64,000 nt of DNA from Branchiostoma floridae (GCF_000003815.2 NC_049986.1:1239781-1303780); one strand, 5' to 3'. Positions 30,571 to 42,434 are shown, counted from the first letter of the stretch. Notes: generated by a model not told the origin, from the letters alone. Made by a program: numbers and translations.

Positions 30571-33192
30571 ACTCGAGATGCTGCAAGACTAAAGAAAAGA
30601 ACCAACTAATTACCTCGATGCGACAAGATGAAAGTTTTAGCTTATCGACTGAAAAAAAACTATACCTGCTGTATTACATATAACCTGCCAATAAAATGTT
30701 CCTCGACCGCTGATTTTCTGTAATTAACATAATCCAGGCACTACAGCAAATACATTAAACACAATAGCCAGTTGGAGGGGAAATTTGGGTATTTCCGGAC
30801 ACGCGCAGATGGCCTACTTTCAAAATGATTAGGTACCATTGGCAAAAGTGCCTGTAGAATTTTTTTCTTGGGATATTTTTGGATTTTGGAGGTGAATATT
30901 ACAGTTAAGGGTTGTAACCTATTTATTGTGTTGAAGAAACTGATTTTTAGCAATATTTGTGGTTGCAATAGGTTCTAAACATTAGGTGTTTGGTGTTGTT
31001 TAGAGGCAGTGAAAAGGGTTCAAAAGGTCACCATCTATGTTTTGATCCCGTATAACGTAACTATGACGTAATTTTTTCCTTGTTCTGTCGTCGAATTACA
31101 CTTTAGAGGCCAGACAACCATGCTAATGTTAGTTTTTCATGTTCTCAAACCCAGGTAGGTGACTTTTTACAGCCTCTTTCTACTAATGATTCCCATTGTT
31201 AAGAATAGTCAATGTAAAGACCAAAATTTGCCCTGCAGGTGTTTGAGTACCGATAAAACAGGTTCGGAAGACTCTGTTTGATAACAACATACCCCAGGGG
31301 GAATAGCCACCTTGATTTGCATGGAGAGAGAAAATGGTAAGAATGTCCCGACAAAATCTATGAAGCGCAGAACAGTACATGTAGACTACAAGCCGGAATA
31401 TAAACGTATAGAATGCTAGTCGTACGTGGGCATTAGACAAAAGATGTACAGGACAAAAAGAAGATATACCTGAGTACATGTATTACCTACTATGTGTAGT
31501 GACCTATATAGTGAGATTCGGCATACCAACCAAGTGACCCGATCAACCAGGCCAGCATGCTATCACTTACTATAACAGGCTCACTGTAGACAGCGTGTCG
31601 AATGATACTTCCCTCCCAGACTTCTTGCCAGTTGGAGCAGAGAAAAAGATGTTTTAGATATCATAAAATTTTATCCATGTAAGAAAATAGCAGTAATATA
31701 GCAAATGAACGTTAAAAAACACAGTTAGCAATTTTCGTCAAAAATGCCTGTCAACGAACGATTGCCATGGCAACACGAAAATCAATGCGATTATGTCAGT
31801 GTGACCTTAAAGTTCGCCGGCTATTAAGTGAGGAGAAGAGTTCAATTTCCAGGGGAGTTTGGACACAGTACTACTAGGGTTCATTGACCCGGGCAGCAGG
31901 GTAAAATTAGGGCAGGAGTCCACAATGATCCGTACCCTGTAATTAGTCGGTCTGGTGGAGGCTATTTTTAACTGGGTGTCATCTGCAAGATGGTTCATTG
32001 TATCATTTATGTCACAATATTACATTTCATTTATCCATTTCTTTATACGGGCACAAAAGTATCTTTCGAATATACATAGTTTTGAACTTCGTAGAGCAAT
32101 CACAAAAATAATATTACTTTCCACTTGCTCTAAAGACTTTGCTACGCTCTGTTCGATAGATTAATTCAACAACATTCTGGGAGGCGATTACCCTTACTGT
32201 GTACAAGTAGGCAAATATATCTACGAAAGTTTATACCGTAGGACTAATAGTGTTAATGACATCCTAGAGCCAATATATTGACTTATTCATAACCGTAGAT
32301 ATCCATATATGTCAGTTTAGTTGTACTGTTAATAGTCGTCATAGACCTTAAGAAAGTCGCTGTACTTTTGTCATGACAATAAAGATTTCTCTATTTATTC
32401 CTTGAGTTGTTTCATCTTCTTATATCATAACATTCAAATTATGGCCTGTTTTCAGGTGTCTCTGGACACACAATAATCTCCTTGCTGAGACATTCACACA
32501 AAAGATTACTAGTATTTAGGTCAACGAAAAATAGAAGTATCCTTCTTCAGTCCATTTTTGTGTAGCGCAATGTCCTAAATGCTCCGCAGGGAGTTTATAT
32601 TAGGAAACGCCTACAAAACACATAAATACTTTAAGGTCTTACCTGTGTTTCTACACGTAAAGTGGGACGACGATTCTGGCATGCAGCTTGAGCTTTGTCC
32701 TTCTGTCTTATCTATTACCAGGACGTGGATAGATAATAGGGGTCAAAGTTCATATTGTGGGCCTGGTTACCCATCAAACGTACATTTTATTTCAGATACC
32801 ATTAGGTAGGGATTCCTTGTTTTCTCAAGGTTTTGTACAATTGTATCGGTATTTATGATATCTATATAGCTGTTATAACACACCAACTTTGCAGCCACAT
32901 ACTCAGACTCCGTTGAACCATGTCCCCTAAACGCATAATGGAATGCGCCACACAATTTATTTTTTCTTGCCAAGCAAGTATGCAAATGTGTAGCCATTGG
33001 TGACGGGATTCAATATATTTGGGGTCTGCACGGTCTTTTACGTACTAGGCAGCCTATTTTTATTACCCGTAATTCGTAGGGAAATCATCTTATCTGCGTA
33101 ATTCGTAGCTAGGCGACCAAATTTACCGTAATTGCTTTCCTTGACTTAGCGTAATACTTAGGGGAAACTTTTCAGCAGACAACGACCACAAT
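30571..33192 (-). repeat. Left arm of a large imperfect palindrome
   Basis: Reverse complement of 34437-37293. Collinear anchors: 31020-31160 with 36900-37040; 31370-31400 with 36115-36150; 31810-31990 with 35515-35700; 32130-32200 with 35290-35345; 32450-32610 with 34895-35045; 33040-33190 with 34440-34600. Spacer of about 1.24 kb at 33193-34436. The arms carry the 5' flanks of ZNF1 and ZNF2. Confidence 0.8.
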
Positions 33193-34436
33193 AACCAGAA
33201 TAGTGGACACTATATCTTTTGAAAGGTCAGCAGACAATGGAGAAAAATTGCTGTCAAAGTAGCATGGTTCAGTCATGACCAAGTAGGGAATTATTACATA
33301 AATGCACCAAAATTCAAAGGTCAGTTGTTTTGTCACACGTTAAGAGCAGAATGACTGATTAAGGTTTCAATTTCACGATTTAGATTTCAAAATCTTCATA
33401 TCATCCCGGCCCTGGTATTAGGATAATCCATTAGGATAATTAGGAGATCTTAAAGCTATGCTATGGAAGATTTGGACAATACAAAAACAATTCCCTGCCA
33501 TTTCTTTACATAGTAAGCTAAATTTACTCTTTAGCATTGGATATCAAGACTCAGTGAGAGAAGTTGCAACATCCACGCATCATACAAACATGGACGTGAT
33601 CTTCCTACATGGACCTCCATGCTTCCTAAGGAAACATGCCTACATCTGGCTTATCACTGTGTTGTGTGCCTGACTGAACAGCGGGGTGTATGATGAAAGT
33701 TTCGAATTCACCATAGTTTTTTTCTAAAACTTAATCTTTGCAAAAATTTTTGCAGTATTGGATGGAATGTAACCTCATCTTATTAATATCACAAAATAGA
33801 CGAAGTGCATGATTATATCCTATGAAAAAGTGAGAGAAAAAACGAATGTTTTCAAAGAAGAAGATCTTGCTTGTTTTCCCCTGTAGCCATACTGTAGTGT
33901 GATTAACTGATCACCCCACCCCCTAGCTAGGGTGCCTTCCATAGGCCTGGAAGTTGTTGTTTATAGCAAGGAGGGTGTAATCTAGGTGGTCATTGAAAAA
34001 AAATTACGTAGTATACCTCAACTTTTTACCATTCATATTTCATATCAGCCCGATCTTACCACAGTTGATATCAGCGAACTATAACTTGTATTTCTATCGC
34101 GTCAGTTTAAGCAAAGTGTCAATGAGACAGACTCATTTCAATAACGTCACTTGATCATATGGTTATAATATGAAAGCTGTACATGAAAGATTGCTATCAT
34201 GGATTAAGATCAACTTTGGCAATTGCTGACTTAAAAAAAAATTGACGAAAGCTTTCGTGGTACAAAAACCGTCATTTCGGGTCCTGGCCTATAGACTAAA
34301 CCTGGGTACCAGTCAAGACATCAAATGGAGGGGTTTCAAACTCCCTTTCATAACCTCCTTGATGTGTGGAAGAGCCAGGATGAGGCTTGGTACGCACACA
34401 AAGCTATAAGAGTCTGCATGGGGGGGGGGGGGGATA
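33193..34436. other. Spacer at the palindrome centre
   Basis: No gene seen. A run of 14-15 G lies at 34421-34435, exactly at the inner edge of the right arm. Confidence 0.5.
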
Positions 34437-37293
34437 ACCGACAACGATTTACACTGAATTCAGAAGAACCCCTTACGTATTACGCTAAATTAATGAAGGC
34501 AATAACGCTAAATTTTGTCGCCTCGCTACGAATTACGTAGATAAGATGCTTTTCCCTTCGAATTACGGGAAATAAAAAAAGTCTGCCTACGCCTTACGTA
34601 AAAGACCATGCAGATCCTCATCTGTATCAAATCCTGTCACCAATGGCTACACATTTGCATACTTGCTTGGCGAGAAAATATAAATTGAGGTAATCAGGCG
34701 TATAATATGAACTTTGACCCATATTATGTATCCCCGCCCAGATAATAGATAAGACGGAAGGACAAAGCTCAAGCTGCCAGAATAGTCGTCCCGCTTTACG
34801 TGTGAAAACACAGGTAAGACCTTAAAGTATCTTTGTGGAATGAAGAACTTTCTCTTCGACCATAACATGTTGATAATCTGTGGGCGTTTTCGAATATAAA
34901 CTCCATACGGAGCATTTAAGACAATGCGTTACACAAAAATTGACTGAAGAAGGATACTTCTATTTTTCGCTGACCTAAATACTAGTAATATTTTGTGTGA
35001 ATGTTTTAGCAAGGAGGTTACTGTGTGTCAAGGGACACCAGAAAATAGGCAGCAACCTGATTGTTATGATATAATAAGATGAAACAAATCAAGGAATAAG
35101 TAGAGAAATCTTTATCAACATGACAAAAGTACAGCGATTTTCGTAAGGTCTATAATAACTACTTACAGTACAATTAAACAGGCATACATGGGTATCTACA
35201 GGGATGAATAAGCAAGATATTGGGTCTAGCATGTCATTTACACTATTTATTTTACAGCGTAAACATTCGTGAACAGATTTACATTCTTGTACACAGTAAG
35301 GGTTATCGCCGCCCAGAATGTAGTTATATTTATCTATCGAACAGAGAGTAGCAAATTCTCTAGAACAAGCGGACAGAAATGGGAACAGTTCTATGCGTTC
35401 ATATATTGTATCGTGAACAATCCATAACAGAGTGACTTTCGTCTTCGATCCCATTTGGGCAGAACGGAAAAAACCTCTGGTCACGGGGACTTAATGTGAA
35501 ATAAATGATACAATGAGCCATCTTGCAGATGACACCCAGCTAAAAATAGCCTCCACCAGACCGACTAATTACAGGGTACGGATCATTGTGGACTCCTGCC
35601 CTAATTTTGCCCTGCTGCCCGGGTCAATGAACCCTAGTAGTACATTGGCAACTCCCCTGGAAACTGAACTCTTCTCCTCCCTTAATAGCCAGTCAAGTTT
35701 AAGGCCACACTGACTTAATCGCATTGATTTTCGTGTTGCCATGGCAACCGTTTATTGACAGGTATCTTTTTTGGCGAAAATCGCTAACAATGTATTTTTC
35801 ACGTTCATTTGCTATATTCTATATTCTATAATGAAAAAAAAATCTTACTGTATCTAAAGTATTTTTTCTGCTCCAACTGGTGTTACATCTAGCAAGAAGT
35901 CTGGGAGGGAAGTATCATTCGACACGCTGTCTACAGCGAACCCGTTATAGTATGTGATAGCATGCAGGCCTGGTTGATCGGGTCACTTGGCTTGTATGCC
36001 GAATCTCACTATGTAGGTCACTACACATAGTATGTTTACAATACATGTACTCAGGCATATCAACTTTTTGCTCCGTACAGCTTTTGTCACGAATGCTCAC
36101 GAAAAGCATTCTATGCGTTTATATTCCGGCTTGTAGTCTACAAGTACTGTCCTGCGTTTCATAGGTTTGTCTGGAAATTCTGACTTTTTTTCTCTTAAGG
36201 CCACAGCAAGTAAATTTTATGGATGACATCAGCGCGCGCATTAATTTTCGCCTGATTTCAGAAAAAAAAAGATTTTTTTTCTTCTGCAGGGATGGCCAAC
36301 ATGGCGATAAAGTACCAAAATGAGCAAATATATTGTATTGTAGCCTATAATTGTACTGGTAGAAGTGACACTTGCGAGGTACCAGACTGTAGTTGTAGAA
36401 ATGAAACTTATTGGATAATTGTAAAAGTGACACCAACATGGAAGCCATGAGTGTGGTTACAAACTTTGTTGGTGATGCCAGTCTACCACACTAGTGTCAC
36501 TTTTGCCACAACAGTACATGTCTTAAATATAGGAATGAATGCCTTGTTGGCTCTGATACCACGTTTTGTCCCTTTAATTCTTTTTACAACAGTCATTACA
36601 ACTTTATAGTGCCTATTTTTGAAAATGTAGACATCTTGTTTTTTTCACCCATCCTGTTTTTTTTCGCCCTATCGCACTATTTTTTGCAATCTGCAGATGA
36701 TGCCATCCATAAAATTTACTTGCTGTGGCCTAATGCAAATCAGGTTGGCTAATCCTCCTGGGGTGTTTCGGTATCAAACAGAACCTTCCGAACCTGTTTT
36801 ATCGGTACGCAAACACATGCAGGGCAAATTTTTGTTTTTAGACTGTCTATTCTTAACAATGGAAATCATGGTAGAAAGTTGCTGTCAAAATCACCTACCT
36901 GCGTACTAGTTTTATAACATGAAAAACTTACATTGGCATGGTTGGCCGCTAAAGTGTAATTTGACGACAAAACAAGGTATAATATTACGGCAGAATTACG
37001 TTATACGGGATCAAAAGATAGATGCCAAAACCTTTTGACCCCTTTTCACTGCCTGTGAACAACACCAAACACCTAACTTTTAGAACCTACTGCAACCACA
37101 AATGTTCCTAAAAATCTGCAGTACTAATAATTGCAATGCGGTTTCAAACATGCAGAACACCATATCAGAAGTCCGTCTGTAAGATGGAGGCAATAATTTT
37201 TATAAATGAACTTACAATTGCATGTGCTTGTCAGCTAAGTAGACTTTCCTAAATGTTGGGATTCATTTCCATTCCTGCAGTGTCTTTTTTAAC
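34437..37293 (+). repeat. Right arm of the large imperfect palindrome
   Basis: Partner of 30571-33192. It is longer mainly because of a 532-bp MITE at 36199-36730 that is absent from the left arm. Confidence 0.8.
36199..36730. mobile_element. MITE, PIF/Harbinger-like, with TAA target duplication
   Basis: Terminal inverted repeats of about 32 bp (GGCCACAGCAAGTAAATTTT then ATGGATGACATC), flanked by TAA at 36196-36198 and 36731-36733. A TWA target duplication is typical of PIF/Harbinger. The left palindrome arm has the uninterrupted site (ttttctctctccatgcaaat on the complementary strand near 31310-31335). No transposase inside. Confidence 0.75.
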
Positions 37294-37971
37294 ATGGCGA
37301 CTCCGGCTGTATATCATCTGGAAAAAGAGAAGGGAAGTAATGGACGTGGAGAGGATCTTCCGCGTACACACAAGTGTGGCGAGTGCGGAAAGGAGTTTCG
37401 TCGACTGAGTAATTTAAAGATACACATGCGTTCTTACACTGGCGAGAAACCGTTTAGATGTGAGGAGTGCGGCAAACAGTTTAGTCAGCTGGGTAATCTG
37501 AAGAGACATATGAGAACCCACATCGGTGAGAGACCTTATAAGTGTGATAAGTGTAGCAAACAGTTAAGGGACCATGGCCATATGAAGAGTCATATGAGGA
37601 CTCATACTAATGAGAAACCATTCAAATGTGACGAGTGCGGCAGACAGTTCAGTCAGCTAGATCATGTTAAGAGTCATATGCGGACTCACACCGGTGAGAA
37701 GCCCTATAGGTGCGATGAATGCAGCAAACAGTTTAGTGTGATGTGTAGTCTGAAGAAGCATATGCGGACTCACACTGGTGAGAAACCTTACAGATGTGAG
37801 AAGTGCGGCAGGCAGTTTAGTCGGCTTGATAACCTGAAGAGCCATGTGATGACACATACCGGTGAGAAACCCTACCAGTGTAAAGAATGCAGTAGGAGCT
37901 TCCGTACCTCAAGTAATCTCCGGAGGCACATGCGAACCCACAGTGATAGAAGTTCACAGCTACCGATTTGA
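37294..37971 (+). CDS. C2H2 zinc-finger protein ZNF2 (7 fingers)
   Basis: 225 codons, ATG at 37294 14 bases after an acceptor (ccattcctgcag, ends 37280), the same arrangement as ZNF1 and ZNF3. Leader MATPAVYHLEKEKG ... LPRTHKC, then seven fingers. Finger 1 has Tyr for the last His (KIHMRSYTG) and finger 3 has Leu for the conserved Phe (KQLRDHG). The C-terminus is HMRTHSDRSSQLPI and stop. A LINE begins about five bases after the stop, so the original 3' untranslated region now lies beyond 41368. Probably a nuclear DNA-binding protein. Confidence 0.85.
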   Translation: MATPAVYHLEKEKGSNGRGEDLPRTHKCGECGKEFRRLSNLKIHMRSYTGEKPFRCEECGKQFSQLGNLKRHMRTHIGERPYKCDKCSKQLRDHGHMKSHMRTHTNEKPFKCDECGRQFSQLDHVKSHMRTHTGEKPYRCDECSKQFSVMCSLKKHMRTHTGEKPYRCEKCGRQFSRLDNLKSHVMTHTGEKPYQCKECSRSFRTSSNLRRHMRTHSDRSSQLPI

Positions 37972-37976
37972 GGTTT

Positions 37977-40900
37977 CGGCCGGCCAGGCACCCTACGGGG
38001 ATGATACCCTAGCTTGCATCCGTAGGGGCTGTGAAGGGGGTAACCCTGTTTCAGCCCTAGGAGCAAGTCGGCTTCGGCCCCTGGTCTTTTTATTTGGCTT
38101 GGGTTGACTGCCCAAGTCATCTTATCTCATATTGTCACATTACAATTACGAAAAGCCTCGAAATGGACTGATCTAATGGCGATGACCCTTGCAAGAATTG
38201 ACAAAGATTATGGAATTGTGATCCAATTTATGCTACCCTTTTTTGTGCTGTTCCTTATTTGTGGTGATATTCACCCGAACCCAGGTCCTCAGCAAAATGA
38301 GCTCATTGTTCGATTCACAAACATTAGAGGTTTACGCACTAATCTGACATACCTTGAACACAATCTAGTTGCATCGCATCCTCATATATTTTGTATATCA
38401 GAAACCTTCTTAAGCAGTAAGGTCTATGATGAGCTATTGGTGATACCTGGTTACTCTGTCTTCAGAAGGGATAGACCCAATGACTCTGGTTGGGGTGGGT
38501 TAGTAGTGTACTGCAGTGAAGCTCTTACTGTTGCAAGAATGCCCGACTTTGAGAATCACTACTATGAATATATATGCCTTCAAGTGTCCTTGCCTGGCCG
38601 TAAGATTTTCATGTTTTGTGTCTACCGGCCCCCATCAGATGATGATTCTTTATTTGATGTGTTATCTGAGAATATTGACAATATCCAAGAGCTCCACCCA
38701 AAATCAGAGATTATTGTCCTTGGGGACTTAAACTCTCACCACGAAGACTGGTTAGGCAGCGACAAGACTGACATGCATGGAGAATGTGCATATGAATTTG
38801 CTATTCTGAACAATCTCCAACAACTCGTCGATGAACCTACTAGGCTTGGTACTGACGGCAAGTGCTCCAAACTGGACCTTTTTCTAACTACCTCTCCTGA
38901 TAACCATGCTGTTACCGTCAGCGCGCCTCTTGGGTCCTCTGACCACTGCGTGGTAACTTCTGTGGCAAACTACAAACTTCCAACCCAGAGCAAACCTGGG
39001 AGACGTAAAACATGGTACTATGACAAAGCTGATTGGGACGGAATGCGCTCCTATCTGGCTGACACAAACTGGTCTACTCTCCTAAAAGGCAAAAGTGCTG
39101 ATGCAGCATGGACCTGTGTGAGAGATGTGATTAGTGATACTATGGACATGTTCATTCCTTCCAAAATGACCAAACATTGCTTTTCTGACAAACCATGGTT
39201 TAATGAAGATTGCAAACTAGCTGTTAAACAGAAACAAAATGCATTCAAAAGATGGCAAAACAACCGAACAATGGACTTCTGGACTTTGTATATTAAGTCA
39301 AAGGCAGAGTGCCAACGAGTTGTGCGCCGTGCTCGTGCGCAGTTTTCACTGCACTTACAACAGAACCTCAAGCATGCAGACAATAAGCAGTGGTGGAAGC
39401 TTGTCAAATCAGTAACTGACAGCAAGAAAACGTCTTCTGTCCCTCCATTAGTCAGTGAAGGCAAAACTTACAGTAAGGCGAAAGATAAAGCTGAGTTGCT
39501 GAATAAGACCTTCGCTGCAAATGCTCATCTTAACGACGCAGGGAAAAGCCCCCCGGTCCTGCCACCCAAAACAGATGAAAGTCATGAAACCATCTCATCT
39601 CTGAAATTCTGGCCCAAAACAGTTCTTCGGAAACTACGTAACTTAGACACCACCAAGGCCAATGGGCCAGATGGAATATCGGCAAAGGTACTCAAGAAGT
39701 GCGGCCCGGAACTTGCCCCTGTTCTAGCCAAACTATTCCAAATCTCTCTTGACTCACAGACAGTTCCCTCCGACTGGAAAGCTGCCCAGGTGATAGCTGT
39801 TCCTAAAAAGGGAAACAAGAAAGATCCTTCCAACTATAGGCCCATATCCTTATTGCCGATAATATCCAAAGTTATGGAAAGTATTATGTGCGACCACATC
39901 CGTAAACATCTCGATAGACACCAGCTTCTTTGTGACAGCCAGTATGGATTTCGAGAGAAGAGATCAACAATTGACATGCTTTCATATATTACTCAGTGGT
40001 GGAACAATGCTCTTGACACTCAGAAAGAAATTCGAGTCATTGCCCTGGATATTAAGAAAGCGTTTGATCGTGTTTGGCACCGCGGTCTACTGTCCAAGCT
40101 GATCTCCTTTGGTATCCACGGGGATCTGTACGGTTGGATCTCATCCTTCCTAGCCGACAGATGCCAATCAGTAGTACTGGATGGTTTTACCTCCTCATCA
40201 ATTCCAATAAGTGCCGGAGTCCCCCAGGGGAGTGTCTTGGGACCCCTTCTGTTCCTGATCTTTATAGATGATCTTGAACAACACTTAGTTAATGACCTCC
40301 ACCTATTCGCAGATGATTCAACACTACATGTGGTGATTAAAAGCCCTGGCCTAAGAAACACTTGTGCTTTGAGCTTACAACAGGATCTTGACTCGATAGA
40401 AAAGTGGGCCTCCGACTGGTGCATAACATTCAATGCAGGTAAAACTGAGGAGATGATCATAAGTAGGAAACGGGACCTGACTCATCCTCCGCTGTTTTTC
40501 ATGAATGAAGAACTGAAGCCTACTCAGAGCATAACTTTGCTTGGTGTCACTATCACCAATACTCTAACCTGGACCCCATTCATCAAAAGCCTTGCCACAA
40601 AAACCGCAAGAAGGCTGTTTATCCTAGGACGCACCAGGGACCTTCTCCCTCTCCAAGCCCGGATAACAGTATACAAGGCATATATCCGCCCTCTAATGGA
40701 ATATGCGTCCCCCATATGGAGTGGCGCTGACACAACAGCTTTAAAGATGCTAGATAGACTTCAGAGCAAAGCTCTTCGTCAACTTCAGATTAGGGTCGAC
40801 CCACAGAATGCCGGCATCTTCCCCTTGGACCACAGGAGGAAAGTAGCCAGTCTCTGCACCTTCTACCGGCACATCTTCCTACAACCTTCCCAGGAACTTT

Positions 40901-41368
40901 CAGGAATCATGCCGACACGCGCAACCGGGACACGAGTAACCAGATCATCCACAAGAGCTCACCCTTACCTTGTTAAAGTACCGAGATCAAATACCCAACT
41001 TCACCTATCATCTTATGTACCACGAACTAGTAGACTCTGGAATTCACTTCCAGCATCAGTGTTTCCAGCAAGACCCGACATGAACATTTTCAAGACAGCT
41101 GTTAACAAATTTCTTTTGAACTATAATTCTCAGAGCTAGCTTCATTGCATATGTATATAATTGTATATTTGAGTTGATGTAGACGCTTTTGGGATGTACA
41201 TATGAGCTAATGTAAACGTTTTTGGATCACAATAATGTGCTTAATGTTCGAGGCTACTGTAATGTAAATGTGACGTATGACTGCTTTACTTTGTATCGTA
41301 TGGGCCGTATATCATCAGCATGATGTAAATATTCAGGTCCTTTTGTACTGATTAAAAAAAAAAAAAAA
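37977..41368 (+). mobile_element. CR1/L2-like LINE with an intact ORF2-like frame
   Basis: About 3.4 kb with a GC-rich 5' leader, one long open frame, a 220-base 3' untranslated region and a run of about 16 A. Flanked by aggttt at 37971-37976 and 41369-41374. The homologous ZNF3 3' flank has no element here, which supports the boundaries. No separate ORF1 is present, so it is either 5' truncated or from a one-ORF lineage. Confidence 0.75.
38176..41139 (+). CDS. LINE endonuclease/reverse transcriptase
   Basis: 987 codons from the first in-frame ATG (38176); the frame is open from about 38104. Order: GDIHPNPGP typical of CR1/L2 LINEs; an apurinic-type endonuclease with CISETFL, CVYRPPS, LGDLNSHH and GSSDHCVV; then reverse transcriptase with NYRPISLLPIISKVMESI, QYGFREKRSTIDML, ALDIKKAFDRVWH, AGVPQGSVLGPLLFLIFIDD and the catalytic HLFADDSTLH; then the thumb and the C-terminus (ASPIWSG ... 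RLWNSLP). All expected catalytic blocks are present and there is no internal stop, so this copy may be recent. Function: target-primed reverse transcription of its own RNA in the nucleus. Confidence 0.85.
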   Translation: MAMTLARIDKDYGIVIQFMLPFFVLFLICGDIHPNPGPQQNELIVRFTNIRGLRTNLTYLEHNLVASHPHIFCISETFLSSKVYDELLVIPGYSVFRRDRPNDSGWGGLVVYCSEALTVARMPDFENHYYEYICLQVSLPGRKIFMFCVYRPPSDDDSLFDVLSENIDNIQELHPKSEIIVLGDLNSHHEDWLGSDKTDMHGECAYEFAILNNLQQLVDEPTRLGTDGKCSKLDLFLTTSPDNHAVTVSAPLGSSDHCVVTSVANYKLPTQSKPGRRKTWYYDKADWDGMRSYLADTNWSTLLKGKSADAAWTCVRDVISDTMDMFIPSKMTKHCFSDKPWFNEDCKLAVKQKQNAFKRWQNNRTMDFWTLYIKSKAECQRVVRRARAQFSLHLQQNLKHADNKQWWKLVKSVTDSKKTSSVPPLVSEGKTYSKAKDKAELLNKTFAANAHLNDAGKSPPVLPPKTDESHETISSLKFWPKTVLRKLRNLDTTKANGPDGISAKVLKKCGPELAPVLAKLFQISLDSQTVPSDWKAAQVIAVPKKGNKKDPSNYRPISLLPIISKVMESIMCDHIRKHLDRHQLLCDSQYGFREKRSTIDMLSYITQWWNNALDTQKEIRVIALDIKKAFDRVWHRGLLSKLISFGIHGDLYGWISSFLADRCQSVVLDGFTSSSIPISAGVPQGSVLGPLLFLIFIDDLEQHLVNDLHLFADDSTLHVVIKSPGLRNTCALSLQQDLDSIEKWASDWCITFNAGKTEEMIISRKRDLTHPPLFFMNEELKPTQSITLLGVTITNTLTWTPFIKSLATKTARRLFILGRTRDLLPLQARITVYKAYIRPLMEYASPIWSGADTTALKMLDRLQSKALRQLQIRVDPQNAGIFPLDHRRKVASLCTFYRHIFLQPSQELSGIMPTRATGTRVTRSSTRAHPYLVKVPRSNTQLHLSSYVPRTSRLWNSLPASVFPARPDMNIFKTAVNKFLLNYNSQS

Positions 41369-41441
41369 AGGTTTTAGGCACCAGGGGGAGAAGTAGCACA
41401 AAGGCAGCATGACAACGAGAAGCCACGAAACTAATCTGCTC

Positions 41442-41442
<1 letters not shown>

Positions 41443-41497
<55 letters not shown>
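41443..41497. repeat. (TA)n microsatellite
   Basis: About 54 bases of alternating TA with one C. Confidence 0.9.
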
Positions 41498-42264
41498 GAA
41501 TAACGCAGGTTCTATGCTTCGTCCTAGAATTTAATGTCTGGGCTGTTAAAAGAGACATTTACGTATACCATTGATCTGATTGCATTCATATTTTCTTAAC
41601 CGAGATGGCGACAAAAACTTCAATGTGCTCTTTTTGTTAAATTTGGGAAAAGTGGTGGTTTCGGCATGGGGAAGATTTTTGCCAAATCAACCTTTGTAAA
41701 AATATCGAAAATTATGTGTATTTTCAATTTGTATGTAGTATTGAATACTAGAATGCCAGATCGCGAGGTAACTGTAATTAGGTGGTTAGAAAAATGTAGG
41801 CGTCTCTCTAGATTTTAGATATTTAAGTGTGGATAACAAAGCTACATGGTATGGGCTGGGACTGTTTATTGATTTAGAGTATATAACATGCATGCTTGTG
41901 TGTCATAGACTTACCATTAACCGCCTTTTTAAGATATTGTTATTACTGTTTGTTAGTTATTACGAGTTTGTTATTACTGTTTGTTAGTTATTACGAGTTT
42001 GTTATAGCTGTAATGTTAGATTACATTGACCGCTCTCTATATACATGTACAAGTGTACATGAAATTTGCTGTTGACATTATTAATCAGTATGTAAACACG
42101 ACATGTTTTTGTCGACCATATAACAACTGGAATTCCTCAAGAGAGTTTTTGGTTTGTAAATATGCCGTACCTTCAAATTTAACTCATCTCTGTCGATGTT
42201 AGAATTTAGCTGTAATAGAAAATGTAACATGACATTGATCAACAGAATACCAGACATATCTTCA

Positions 42265-42270
42265 ATAAAA
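42265..42270 (+). terminator. Candidate polyadenylation signal of ZNF2
   Basis: AATAAA conserved at the homologous position of the ZNF3 flank (55148-55153). With the LINE in between, the ZNF2 3' untranslated region would be about 4.3 kb unless an earlier signal is used. Confidence 0.45.
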
Positions 42271-42434
42271 TGCAACATGACTTAAAAGTACGGTTGGATT
42301 GGTATGTTTCTCGATCTCAGTGTCGCACATGTATGTAACGTTACCCTGGTTGGCAGAAAAGCATCGTAGCATACAGACGTCGACGTTTTCCCTGAAGGGG
42401 CTGCAGTGAGCCGAAACAAGGCAACTCTTGCCTG

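Larger units (their letters stand above)
41369..42320 (+). repeat. ZNF2 3' flank, inverted duplicate of 55095-56015
   Basis: Collinear with the reverse complement of the ZNF3 3' flank: gagaagccacgaaac with acagagaccacgaac; gattgcattca; ggttagaaaaatgtaggcgt; gtgtggataaca; gggactgttta; gacagagatgagtt; cttcaataaaatgc with cttcaataaaaggc. So the duplication covers gene plus untranslated region. A (TA)n tract interrupts this copy. Confidence 0.75.

Noticed and set aside
41352-41558. 68-codon Tyr/Ile frame
   Set aside because: Translation of the (TA)n tract.
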